Shown here one piece after another: positions 51,567-59,785 of a DNA stretch of 64,000 nt. The first letter of the stretch is position 1; every line of letters begins with the position of its first letter. This DNA is from Streptomyces sp. NBC_01498 (GTDB lineage Bacteria > Actinomycetota > Actinomycetes > Streptomycetales > Streptomycetaceae): NCBI RefSeq assembly GCF_036327775.1, contig NZ_CP109598.1:806001-870000 (forward strand), read 5' to 3'. Under the pieces are notes generated by a model. The model made no database searches, was not told the DNA's origin, and saw only the letters and a program-made list of their open reading frames with translations. The translations under genes were made by a program, and so were the position numbers.

Positions 51567-51932
51567 CGCCCGACGGGGGCTCCGCCGGTACGGCGCGCGT
51601 GCCGTACCGGCGGGCACCCCCGCGGTTCCGCACCTTCTCGCGCAGGGGGCGCAGGGACCGGCTCGTGGGGACCGGCTCGTGGGGCCCGGCTCGTGGGGAC
51701 CGGCTCGCAGGGACCGGCTCGTGGGGCCCGGCTCTCGGCGATCTGGGGTCGAATCGCCGGGAGGCGAAAAGGTACGTGGCCCACCTCACGCGACTCCCGC
51801 GCGACCTGCGCGCATAACCACATGTAACCGGGCATCACGGATCCGGGGTTGGCTCTCGCCTTACAGCGCCCTTAACCTACGGTCACGTAACCTACGAACC
51901 CGTAGGTACTACTCCCGTCCCCAGGAGCACCC
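51567..51932. repeat. Intergenic region with a six-copy 14-bp tandem repeat
   Basis: Unit GGGACCGGCTCGTG in six copies at 51654-51737 (copies 1, 2 and 5 identical; the others carry one to three changes). The desaturase operator region follows. No gene is supported in this interval. Confidence 0.85.
51874..51907. promoter_or_regulatory. Repeat/palindrome upstream of the desaturase gene
   Basis: AACCTACG occurs at 51874 and 51889, and ACCTACG-AACC-CGTAGGT (51890-51907) is a perfect 7+7 palindrome 26 nt before the start codon. It probably binds a repressor of fatty-acid desaturation. Confidence 0.6.
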
Positions 51933-52907
51933 GTGACACTCACCTCTCCCCCTCTCGGCAGTTCGGAGGCGTGGACCGACGCCCGGCTGCTGTACGCACT
52001 GGAAGAGGTGGTGGAGAAAGAACTCAACCGCCATCTCAAGGTCGCCAAGGACTGGATGCCGCACGAGTACGTGCCCTGGTCCGACGCCCGCAACTTTCCC
52101 GGTTTCTTCGAGGACGGCACGGCCTGGGAGCCCCAGCAGTCCAAGGTGACCGACATCGGCAAGATCGCCCTCGTGGTGAACCTGCTGACCGAGGACAACC
52201 TCCCCAGCTACCACCACGAGATCGCCAGCCTCTTCGGCCGCGACGGCGCCTGGGGCACCTGGGTGCACCGCTGGACCGCCGAGGAGGGCCGCCACGGCAT
52301 CGTGATGCGCGACTATCTGCTCGCTTCGCGCGCGGTCGACCCGGACAAGCTGGAGCAGTTCCGGATGACGCACATGGCGGAGGGCTTCGAGTCCGACAAC
52401 CGCCACTCGATGCTGCACTCCGTCGCGTACGTCGCCTTCCAGGAGCTGGCGACCCGCGTCTCGCACCGCAACACCGGCCACCAGTCGGGCGACCCCGTCT
52501 GCGACCGGATGCTGGCGCGTATCGCCACCGACGAGAACCTGCACATGGTCTTCTACCGCAACCTGCTGGGCGCGGCCTTCGAGATCGCCCCGGATCTGAC
52601 CATGCAGTCGGTCCGCGACGTGGTCGTGGACTTCCGCATGCCGGGGCACGGCATGCCGGGCTTCGAGCGCGCCGCCGCGCAGATGGCGATCGGCGAGATC
52701 TACAACATGCGCATCCACCACGACGACGTGCTCCAGCCGGTGCTGCGCTATCTGAAGGTCCTCGACATCGACGGGCTCGGCCCGGAGGGACTCAAGGCGC
52801 AGGAGGAGCTGGGCCTGTACATGGGCGGGCTCGACTCGGAGGCGTCCAAGTTCGACGAGAAGCTCGCCGCCCGCAAGGCACGGATGGCCGCGCGCGCCGG
52901 TCGCTGA
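51933..52907 (+). CDS. Acyl-ACP desaturase (soluble di-iron)
   Basis: 324 aa from a GTG with AGGAG upstream. Di-iron ligands typical of stearoyl-ACP desaturases: a first helix with Glu in LLYALEEVVEKEL, TEDNLPSYHHEI, WTAEEGRHGIVMRDYL (ExxH) and ATDENLHMVFYRNL (ExxH). Similar to mycobacterial DesA1. It introduces a cis double bond in an ACP-bound acyl chain to adjust membrane fluidity. It is transcribed alone under the CCTACG-type palindrome. Unlike integral-membrane desaturases it has no TM helices. Confidence 0.92.
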   Translation: MTLTSPPLGSSEAWTDARLLYALEEVVEKELNRHLKVAKDWMPHEYVPWSDARNFPGFFEDGTAWEPQQSKVTDIGKIALVVNLLTEDNLPSYHHEIASLFGRDGAWGTWVHRWTAEEGRHGIVMRDYLLASRAVDPDKLEQFRMTHMAEGFESDNRHSMLHSVAYVAFQELATRVSHRNTGHQSGDPVCDRMLARIATDENLHMVFYRNLLGAAFEIAPDLTMQSVRDVVVDFRMPGHGMPGFERAAAQMAIGEIYNMRIHHDDVLQPVLRYLKVLDIDGLGPEGLKAQEELGLYMGGLDSEASKFDEKLAARKARMAARAGR

Positions 52908-52936
52908 CGGCTCGTCCGGAGTTTTCCGTCAGCGAC
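52900..52936. terminator. Desaturase terminator hairpin
   Basis: GTCGCTGACGG and its perfect complement flank a 15-nt loop; the left arm includes the stop codon. Confidence 0.65.
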
Positions 52937-53237
52937 GGCTCGTCCGGGACCGGCCGTTCGCGACCGTGTGTCCGCGACGGTCGTCCGGCACCGTTCGTCC
53001 GGGGAACCGCTCCTCCGCGACGGTCGGTCCACGACCGTGTGTTCGTGATCGCGGCTTCCCCGGTCCGTACGTCCGCGATCCGTTCGTACGGCCGGCCCCC
53101 GGCCCGGCCCTGGCAGACCCGTCGGCCCCGCTCGGCCGCAGGTCACCACGGGTTCACCGGGTGTCCCCTCGGAGTGTGCTGATTCCGAAAGGGAGTTCCC
53201 CACACCTGTTCGAATCGGGGGCCGTACGCTGTCGGGC
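52937..53237. other. Intergenic region before the chitosanase gene
   Basis: Low-complexity sequence rich in CGTCCG and GCGACGG. CGACCGTGTGTCCG (52961) recurs as CGACCGTGTGTTCG (53032). The chitosanase promoter TACGCT (53225-53230) is at the right end. No gene seen. Confidence 0.45.
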
Positions 53238-54158
53238 GTGAAGCCTGTCACCCGTCTTTTCCTCATCGGCGCGCCCGTGCTGGTCGCCGTCTCCGTCTTC
53301 TTCGGCGGGGACGGCGACGACTCCGAGGTCCTGGCCGACCACCCGCCGGAGCGCGCGGCGAGTGCCGCGCCCAATCCGCTGGCGTCCGCGAGTGACGACG
53401 AGAAGGCGGAGCTGGAGGCGCGGATCGGGAAGATGCCGCCGGGGCTCGCCGAACCCGGCAAGAAGGAGATCGCCTCGCGGATCGTGGCGAGCGCGGAGTA
53501 CTCCACGCTCGACTGGCGCAGCCAGTACGACGTGATCGAGGACATGGACGACGGCAACGGCTACACGGCCGGGGTCATCGGCTTCTGCTCGGGGACCAAC
53601 GACATGCTCCAGCTGGTCGAGGAATACACCAAGGACCATCCCGGCAATCCGCTGGAGCCGTATCTGCCCGCGCTGCGCGAGGTCGACGGCACCGACTCGC
53701 ACGAGGGCCTGGATCCGGGATTCCCCGAGGCGTGGGAGAAGGCCGCCGAGGAGCCCGCCTTCCGCGAGGCCCAGGACAGGACCCGGGACCGGGTCTACTT
53801 CGACCCGGCGGTGCGGCTGGCGAAGATGGACGGCCTCGGCACGCTCGGCCAGTTCATCTACTACGACGCGATGCTGCTGCACGGGCCCGGCCTTGAGGCG
53901 GGCGGCTTCTACGGCATCCGGCACGCGGCGATGAAGCAGGCGAAGACGGCGGCCGAGGGCGGTTCGGAGAAGAAGTACCTGAACGCGTTCCTCGACCGGA
54001 GCCGGGCGGTGATCCGGACGAAGGTCACCGAGACGCAGCGGGACACCTCACGCATCGACACGGCACAGCGGGTCTTCCTCAAGGAGGGCAACCTGGACCT
54101 GAAGCTGCCCCTGCGATGGAAGGTGTACGGAGAACCGTTCCGGCTTCCCGCTTCCTGA
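53238..54158 (+). CDS. csn: GH46 chitosanase
   Basis: 306 aa. The match to Streptomyces chitosanases is strong: the catalytic Glu is in SAEYSTLDWRSQYD and the catalytic Asp in IEDMDDGNGYTAGVIGFCSGTNDML, with RDRVYFDPAVRLAKMDGLGTLGQFIYYDAMLLHGPG and DTAQRVFLKEGNLDL further on. A short hydrophobic N-terminus (VTRLFLIGAPVLVAVSVFFGG) should export or anchor it, so it may stay membrane-linked rather than be fully released. It hydrolyses chitosan, e.g. from fungal walls. The GTG is seven bases after TACGCT with no Shine-Dalgarno sequence, so it is probably leaderless. Confidence 0.93.
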   Translation: MKPVTRLFLIGAPVLVAVSVFFGGDGDDSEVLADHPPERAASAAPNPLASASDDEKAELEARIGKMPPGLAEPGKKEIASRIVASAEYSTLDWRSQYDVIEDMDDGNGYTAGVIGFCSGTNDMLQLVEEYTKDHPGNPLEPYLPALREVDGTDSHEGLDPGFPEAWEKAAEEPAFREAQDRTRDRVYFDPAVRLAKMDGLGTLGQFIYYDAMLLHGPGLEAGGFYGIRHAAMKQAKTAAEGGSEKKYLNAFLDRSRAVIRTKVTETQRDTSRIDTAQRVFLKEGNLDLKLPLRWKVYGEPFRLPAS

Positions 54159-54194
54159 CCGGTCCTGAGCCGAACCTGGCGGGGAACGACAGGC

Positions 54195-54536
54195 TCAGGC
54201 GACCCGGGCGTGCGGGAAGGCGCTCCCGGTGACGGCCGGGGCCACCGATCCCGTCCCCGTGCTCGCCGGGCCGCCCCGGCGCAGGCGCTCGCGCTCCTTC
54301 TCCGACATCCCGCCCCACACCCCGAACCGCTCGTCGTTGTCCAGGGCGTAGGCGAGGCACTCGCGGCGCCCCTCGCAGGCGCCGCAGAGGAGCTTGGCCT
54401 CGCGGGTGGACGAGCCGGGGGCCGGGAAGAAGAACTCGGGCCCGGTCTGCGCGCAGAGCGCGTTCTCCTGCCAGGCCAGCTCCTGGCCGGCGTGTCCCGT
54501 GATGCTGGTGACGGTGTCCATGCGATTGATCGGCAT
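54195..54536 (-). CDS. WhiB-family Fe-S regulator
   Basis: 113 aa from ATG 54536; an ATG at 54521 is also possible. Four conserved Cys: ALCAQTGPEFFFPAP, then LLCGACEGRRECLAYAL (CxxC-x5-C), holding a 4Fe-4S cluster. The GVWGGMSEKERERLRR turn and basic helix that contact sigma factor and DNA follow. The Gly/Thr/Ser tail is non-conserved. It responds to redox or NO and modulates transcription. I cannot assign it to a numbered wbl gene. Confidence 0.9.
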   Translation of the reverse strand: MPINRMDTVTSITGHAGQELAWQENALCAQTGPEFFFPAPGSSTREAKLLCGACEGRRECLAYALDNDERFGVWGGMSEKERERLRRGGPASTGTGSVAPAVTGSAFPHARVA

Positions 54537-54652
54537 GGGACACACGCTGCCCGTTGCCGATAAACATTCGATCAACGCGCCGCTCGGCGACCGTCCGAAA
54601 GTCGCCCCCGGCCGCGCTGCCGGACGGATGCCCCGGCCGCGACAACGCCCGC

Positions 54653-54676
54653 GGGGCCGTGCCCGGACACGGCCCC
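54653..54676. terminator. Terminator after the VOC gene
   Basis: GGGGCCGTG and CACGGCCCC with a 6-nt loop, 54 nt past the VOC stop on the minus strand. Confidence 0.65.
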
Positions 54677-54730
54677 GTGCTCCGGACCGTCCCGCCGCTC
54701 CCCGGATCGTTTCCGGGCCGGGGCCCTCGG

Positions 54731-55528
54731 TCAGCCGTCCTGCGACGCACCCTGCATGAGCGCGAAACGCGCCCCGTACGGGTCCGCCAGTACGGCGAAG
54801 CGGCCGACGCCCTCGATGTCGGTGGGCTCCTGGACGATCGTGCCGCCCAGCTGGTCCGCCTTCGCCACGGCAGCATCGCAGTCGGCCGTGCCGAAGTACA
54901 GGAGCCAGCCCGGCCCCGTCGGCGCGGCGGCGGAGGCGTCCGACGCGGGGACGATCCCGGCGAACATGCCGTCCGGGCCCTTCTCGGTGGGGTGGACCAT
55001 GACGTAGTCGCCGCCGCCTCCCGGCATCGGCATGGAGGTGGTCCCCCAGTCGAAGACGGAGCCGTAGAAGGTGACCGCCGCGCCGGTGTCCGGGCTGGTC
55101 AGCTCGGCCCAGCAGAGTGCGCCGGGGTCGTCGGTGGCCTCCAGGCCGGTGTTGGTGCCCGGCTGCCAGGTGGCGAACCCGGCCCCGGACGGGTCGGCGC
55201 AGAGCGTCATTCGGCCGAGGTCCTCGACGTCCATCGGCTCGGCCACGACCCTGCCGCCGTGGTCCTTCACGGCGGCGGAGGTGGCCTCGGAATCGGCTGT
55301 CTGGAAGTACAGGGTCCAGGACGGCGGGGCCTGGTCGGCGGGGAGCTGCATCGCCCCCGCGACAGTCTTGCCGTCGGACTGGAACATCCCGTAGCCGCCG
55401 AACTGGGGGCCCGCCGACACATGGTTCCAGCCGAGGACGCCTTGATAGAAGGTCTTCGCGCCTTCGATGTCGGGTGTGGCGAGATCCGTCCAGTTCGGTG
55501 AACCCGGGACGAAGCGAGTGGTGAGCAT
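54731..55528 (-). CDS. Two-domain VOC (glyoxalase/bleomycin-resistance fold) protein
   Basis: 265 aa: two VOC modules in tandem (PGSPNWTDLATPDIEGAKTFYQGVLGW near residue 10 and LCWAELTSPDTGAAVTFYGSVFDW near 138), each ending in a DPxGAxFAxxQ motif. Such proteins in actinomycetes are often annotated as hydroxylases or antibiotic-binding proteins; the true ligand is unknown. The metal ligands of glyoxalase I are only partly retained. It stands alone in its transcript. Confidence 0.87.
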   Translation of the reverse strand: MLTTRFVPGSPNWTDLATPDIEGAKTFYQGVLGWNHVSAGPQFGGYGMFQSDGKTVAGAMQLPADQAPPSWTLYFQTADSEATSAAVKDHGGRVVAEPMDVEDLGRMTLCADPSGAGFATWQPGTNTGLEATDDPGALCWAELTSPDTGAAVTFYGSVFDWGTTSMPMPGGGGDYVMVHPTEKGPDGMFAGIVPASDASAAAPTGPGWLLYFGTADCDAAVAKADQLGGTIVQEPTDIEGVGRFAVLADPYGARFALMQGASQDG

Positions 55529-56062
55529 CGTGGCTCCTTCAGGAGACCCCCGTGGCTGACACTCCCGAGTCTGCTACCGATCGGGGCCGGACGCACGTGT
55601 ACGGCGTGGCGCGTCGGCGCCCCCGGCCATATGACGCGGGCACAGCACCACGCCTGTGCGCACGATCATGCCGGGGTGCGTGGAGGCCCCGGCGTCGGTG
55701 GCTCCCGTTCGGCGCCGACGCGACCGGCCACCGGACCCGCTACCGCGGCCGGGAGGCGATCCGGATCAGCGGGCGGACCGGGCGGTCGGACCGGCGGAGC
55801 CGTCACACCGACGGATCAACGGAGCGAACGCCCGGGGACCACGGGGGCGACGCGGGCCCGGCCCGCGGGCGAGGGCGCGGCAGCGAGGGCCAAGGCAGAC
55901 ACGGGCACGGTAGGGGCTGGACGCGGTGCGGGCCCGGCCCGCCGGGCGAGGGCGCGGCGCCAGGGACCAGGGCCCACGACCGCGCGGACGCGATGCGGGG
56001 CCGCCGAGGGCGGGCACGGGGTAGCCCGGCGCCGGGTGCGACGCCGGGCTCCCGGCGCCCCG
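55529..56062. repeat. Gene-free GC-rich region with a long direct repeat
   Basis: GCGGGCCCGGCCCGC followed by GGGCGAGGGCGCGGC at 55852-55881 recurs at 55928-55958 with one inserted C. The rest is low-complexity GC-rich sequence. A terminator for the laccase gene is at its right end. I find no gene with convincing codon use. Confidence 0.6.
56023..56050. terminator. Laccase gene terminator
   Basis: AGCCCGGCG pairs with CGCCGGGCT over a 10-nt loop, 13 nt past the laccase stop on the minus strand. Confidence 0.65.
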
Positions 56063-57109
56063 TCAGTGACCCGTGTGGCCGCCCTGCGCGCTCGCGCCCC
56101 TGGCCGCGCCCTTCGCGTCCTTCTTCGCGGGTGCCGGGTGGTGCGGCTCGTACCCCGGGATCGTCCCGTCCGGCTTGGCGATCAGGAACAGGCCCGCCAT
56201 GCCCTGGTCGGAGTGGCTCTGCACATGGCAGTGGTACATCCACGCGCCCGCGCCGACGCCCTCGCCCGCGATGATCTGGAGTCCGAAGGAGTCGGCGGGT
56301 CCGGTGATCTTGTTGTCGATGATCCGGCTGGTGTCGCCGGCGCCGCTGAGCAGGCCGGTCCGGTTGTCGGCCCAGCGGTGACCGTGGATGTGGAACGTGT
56401 GGTAGAACTCGCCGTGCGTGATCATGACGACTTCGAGGCGCTCGCCCACCGTGGCCTCGAAGTTGGGGCTCTGATTGCCCGGCAGATTGTTGATCTGCAT
56501 GTCGTTGAAGACGATCGTGAACTGCTTGTCGGGGAGGATGTCGCCCTCCCGGCGGACCACCAGACCGCCGTAGAGGCCCTGCCTGATGCCGCCCGTGCCG
56601 TGGTCGGTGCCCACGACGTGGTCGTGGTAGTGCCAGTAGCCCGCGCTGCCCTCGCGGTACGTGCCGTCGGCGCGCTTGCCGGGCTTGTGGGTGCGCCAGG
56701 TGTAGGTGCGCTTTCCGCCGGGCGGTACATGGCTCTTGTTCATACGGGTGCCGTCGTTGGCGATGTCGTAGTCGACCCCGTGGACATGGAGGCTGGCGTC
56801 GACGTCCGTCAGATTGGTGAACTCGATGTGGACGGTGTCGCCCTCGACGATGTCGATCAGCGGGCCCGGGACGGTCGCCTTGCCCTGCTCGAAGCCGTAG
56901 CCGATCTTCCCCGTGCCCAACCGCTCGGCCACCATGGTCAGATGGTGCACCGTGCCGCCGGCCGGTGCCCGCCGCGGGCCCGCCGCGGCGGCCATGGGCG
57001 CGGGGGCGGCCGAGGAGGCCGAGGCAACGGACAACGATGTCACGCCTGTTGCCGCGACCGCGCCGCCGGCCATCAGGCGCCGGTTGAAACTCCTTCGGTC
57101 CATCGCCAT
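56063..57109 (-). CDS. Small two-domain laccase (SLAC-type multicopper oxidase)
   Basis: 348 aa from ATG 57109 (GGGGAG upstream). Twin-arginine leader with [10 protein letters not shown]. Two cupredoxin domains with all copper motifs: [34 protein letters not shown] and the type 1/3 [15 protein letters not shown]. This layout matches the trimeric S. coelicolor SLAC, which oxidises phenols and reduces O2 to water. A His/Gly/Lys-rich C-terminal tail follows. It is divergent from a sugar dehydrogenase gene and shares its ~200-nt upstream region. Confidence 0.94.
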   Translation of the reverse strand: MAMDRRSFNRRLMAGGAVAATGVTSLSVASASSAAPAPMAAAAGPRRAPAGGTVHHLTMVAERLGTGKIGYGFEQGKATVPGPLIDIVEGDTVHIEFTNLTDVDASLHVHGVDYDIANDGTRMNKSHVPPGGKRTYTWRTHKPGKRADGTYREGSAGYWHYHDHVVGTDHGTGGIRQGLYGGLVVRREGDILPDKQFTIVFNDMQINNLPGNQSPNFEATVGERLEVVMITHGEFYHTFHIHGHRWADNRTGLLSGAGDTSRIIDNKITGPADSFGLQIIAGEGVGAGAWMYHCHVQSHSDQGMAGLFLIAKPDGTIPGYEPHHPAPAKKDAKGAARGASAQGGHTGH

Positions 57110-57307
57110 GCCGATCTCCCCACATGCGGTGCTGAGACTGTCGGGACACAGTGAGGCCCCAGGAACGGCCACACGGTAGCTCGGGGATCTTCGTTTATCC
57201 ACACTCAGGACAAAGTTCGTTCCATTCCGGTGATACCTCTTGGCTCACCGCCCAAAGAGGTCTAGCTTCACGCCTGTTGCTGTGACCAAAGATGGGTGGG
57301 TGAACAC
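57110..57307. promoter_or_regulatory. Divergent control region, laccase and ThuA/PQQ dehydrogenase genes
   Basis: On the minus strand TACCGT (57178-57173) is a candidate laccase -10. On the plus strand TAGCTT near 57262 may serve the ThuA gene. An interrupted inverted repeat ACCTCTTGG ... CCAAAGAGGT (57235-57261) sits directly upstream of it and could be an operator. Confidence 0.45.
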
Positions 57308-59785
57308 ATGCAGCGCGTACCACGCCGCCGGTCAAGATCCCGGCGCGCAATGGCAGCGGCCGTGGTGGCCGGAACGATGGCCGCGACTCTGCTCGGTGGG
57401 AACGCCGTGGCGGGTCCGTACCCGGAGCCGCGGGCGACAACGTTGTCCCTTCCGTCGCCTCCCGGCGGGAAGAACGTCAAGGTCCTGGTCTTCCACGGCT
57501 CGGCGTCGGAGGAGTCCCCGACCGTCAACGCCGGTATCGAGGCGATCGAGAAGATCGGCCAGTCGGGCCAGACCGGACAGCGCTTCACGACCGTGACCAA
57601 CGGCGACGGTTCGGTCTTCACCAACGCCACGAAGCTCGGCACGTTCAACGCGGTCGTCTTCCTGACGGGCGGCGGCGACGTGCTGGATCCCGAGCAGGAG
57701 GCGGGGCTCGAAGCCTTCGTCGAGGCCGGCGGAGGCTTCGTCGGCATCCGGGACGCGGCGCGCACCGAGCCGTACTCGGAGTGGTTCACCGGACTGATCG
57801 GCGCCCGGCCCGCCGGGACCAGCCCCGACACCGTGCAGCGCGCGACCGTCGAGGTGGGGGACCGTCAGCACCCCGCGACCAAGAACCTCCCTCGGGAGTG
57901 GAAGCGCTCCGACAAGTGGTTCAACTGGGAGACCAACCCGACCGGTGACGTGCACACCGTGGCCCGTCTGCGGGAGAGCACCTACAACCCGGGTACGGGC
58001 GCCAACGGCGCGGACCACCCGATCTCCTGGTGCCGCGACTACGACGGCGGACGCTCCTTCTACACCGGCATGGGCGGCACCGTCGACTCGTACGCCGAGG
58101 CCGACTTCCGCGACCACCTGCGTGGCGCGCTGCTGTGGACCACGCGTATCTCGCGCGCCGACTGCAAGGCGTCGATCACCTCCAACTACACGGCGCAGCG
58201 GGTCACCCAGCCCAACAAGCCGGGTCAGTCGGACCAGATCGGCGAGCCGCACGGCACCGTCGTGGCGCCCGACGGCCGGGTCTTCTACATCGGCCGCGGC
58301 GGCGGCGACAACACCCAGCCCGTGGTGACCGACTGGGCGAACCCGGAGATCGGCAAGGGCGAGGGCCAGATCCACGTCTACGACCCGAAGACCGGGACGG
58401 TCACCAAGGCCGGCGGCCTGACCATCTTCGGCAACAAGGGCGGCGGCGACGAACTGGTCAAGAACGAGGAGGGGTTGCTCGGTATCGAGCTGGACCCCGG
58501 CTTCATGACCAACGGCTGGGTGTATCTGCACTACACCCCGCACTCCGGGATCAACCGTGACACCCATATGGCCGAGCGCCGGGTCTCCCGGTTCACCCTC
58601 GACCTCGCGACCAACAAGCTCGACCTGGCGTCCGAGAAGGCGCTGCTGAAGTGGCCGGTCCAGATCCACAGCTGCTGCCACTCGGGCGGCGGTATGGCGT
58701 GGGACTCGAAGGGCAACCTCTACATCGCGACCGGGGACAACAACTCCTCTGGTTTCAGTGACGGTTACTCCGGCAACAACCCGCAGCCGAACTTCAAGGG
58801 CGTCTCCTTCGCGGACGCGCGCCGTACGGCCGGCAACACCAACAACCTCAACGGGAAGATCCTGCGGATCCACCCCGAGGCCAACGGCACGTACACGCTG
58901 CCCGACGGCAACCTCTTCACGGGCGAGGAGACCGCCGAGGGCGGCGACAAGACCCGCGGTGAGATCTATGTGATGGGTGTGCGCAACCCGGCACGCATCT
59001 CGGTCGACAAGAAGACGGACACCCTGTACGCGGGCTGGGTCGGCCCCGACGCGGGCGCCCCGAGCACCACCTGGGGCCCGGCGAAGTACGACACGTTCGC
59101 CGCCATCACCAAGGCGGGCAACCAGGGCTGGCCCTACTGCATGGGCAACAAGCAGCCGTACCGCGACCGCAATCTGCCGGACCCGACGAAGCCGCTGGGC
59201 TGGTACAACTGCGACGCGCCGAAGAACGAGTCGCCGAACAACGACGGCCTCGTGAACATCCCGCCGGTCACCGGCAACACCATCTGGTACTCGCCGCAGG
59301 GCGGCGCGCCGGACTACCCGCGGGACGCCAACGGCATCCCGAGCTACAAGCAGGCCGAGGCGAAGTACCTGCTGCCGTGGCTCAAGGGCGGCGGCCAGGC
59401 GACGATGAACGGCCCGCTCTACCGGTTCGACGCGGCCACCGCGGGCGCCGAGGCATGGCCGTCGTACTGGGACGGCAAGTGGTTCGTGGGCGACTTCTAC
59501 GACCAGACCCAGCCGCGGCACGCCGTGGAGCTCGACCCCGCGACGGCGGGCAAGGGCGGACTGCCCGTGCACGCCGAGTCGTTGAAGGAGATCATCCCGG
59601 TCGGTGAGAGCGGCATCCGCAACCTCATGGACTGGAAGTTCGCCCCGGACGGCTCGCTGTACGTGCTCGACTACGGACGTGGCTTCTTCACCTCCGACGC
59701 GAAGTCCGCGCTGTGGCGCGTGACGTACAAGGGCGGCGAGGCCACACCCGCCGCCGCGGATCTGGCCAGGAAGGCGGCGCAGTGA
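57308..59785 (+). CDS. Secreted ThuA domain-PQQ-type sugar dehydrogenase fusion
   Basis: 825 aa from ATG 57308 (GGGTGGGTG upstream; a GTG at 57296 is the alternative). Basic leader RRRSRSRRAMAAAVVAGTMAATLLG, then a ThuA-like domain (VKVLVFHGSASEESPTVNAGIEAIEKI ... FLTGGGDVLDPEQEAGLEAFVEAGGGFVGIRDA) to about residue 245. A six-bladed glucose/sorbosone dehydrogenase propeller follows (GEPHGTVVAPDGRVFYIGRGG; EEGLLGIELDPGF; GEIYVMGVRNPARI). ThuA proteins act with keto-sugars such as 3-ketotrehalose. Overlaps the next gene by GTGA. Confidence 0.88.
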   Translation: MQRVPRRRSRSRRAMAAAVVAGTMAATLLGGNAVAGPYPEPRATTLSLPSPPGGKNVKVLVFHGSASEESPTVNAGIEAIEKIGQSGQTGQRFTTVTNGDGSVFTNATKLGTFNAVVFLTGGGDVLDPEQEAGLEAFVEAGGGFVGIRDAARTEPYSEWFTGLIGARPAGTSPDTVQRATVEVGDRQHPATKNLPREWKRSDKWFNWETNPTGDVHTVARLRESTYNPGTGANGADHPISWCRDYDGGRSFYTGMGGTVDSYAEADFRDHLRGALLWTTRISRADCKASITSNYTAQRVTQPNKPGQSDQIGEPHGTVVAPDGRVFYIGRGGGDNTQPVVTDWANPEIGKGEGQIHVYDPKTGTVTKAGGLTIFGNKGGGDELVKNEEGLLGIELDPGFMTNGWVYLHYTPHSGINRDTHMAERRVSRFTLDLATNKLDLASEKALLKWPVQIHSCCHSGGGMAWDSKGNLYIATGDNNSSGFSDGYSGNNPQPNFKGVSFADARRTAGNTNNLNGKILRIHPEANGTYTLPDGNLFTGEETAEGGDKTRGEIYVMGVRNPARISVDKKTDTLYAGWVGPDAGAPSTTWGPAKYDTFAAITKAGNQGWPYCMGNKQPYRDRNLPDPTKPLGWYNCDAPKNESPNNDGLVNIPPVTGNTIWYSPQGGAPDYPRDANGIPSYKQAEAKYLLPWLKGGGQATMNGPLYRFDAATAGAEAWPSYWDGKWFVGDFYDQTQPRHAVELDPATAGKGGLPVHAESLKEIIPVGESGIRNLMDWKFAPDGSLYVLDYGRGFFTSDAKSALWRVTYKGGEATPAAADLARKAAQ

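Noticed and set aside
55631..57154. 507-codon plus-strand frame through the gene-free region and the laccase gene
   Set aside because: It is antisense to a laccase with all copper motifs and has no domain of its own.
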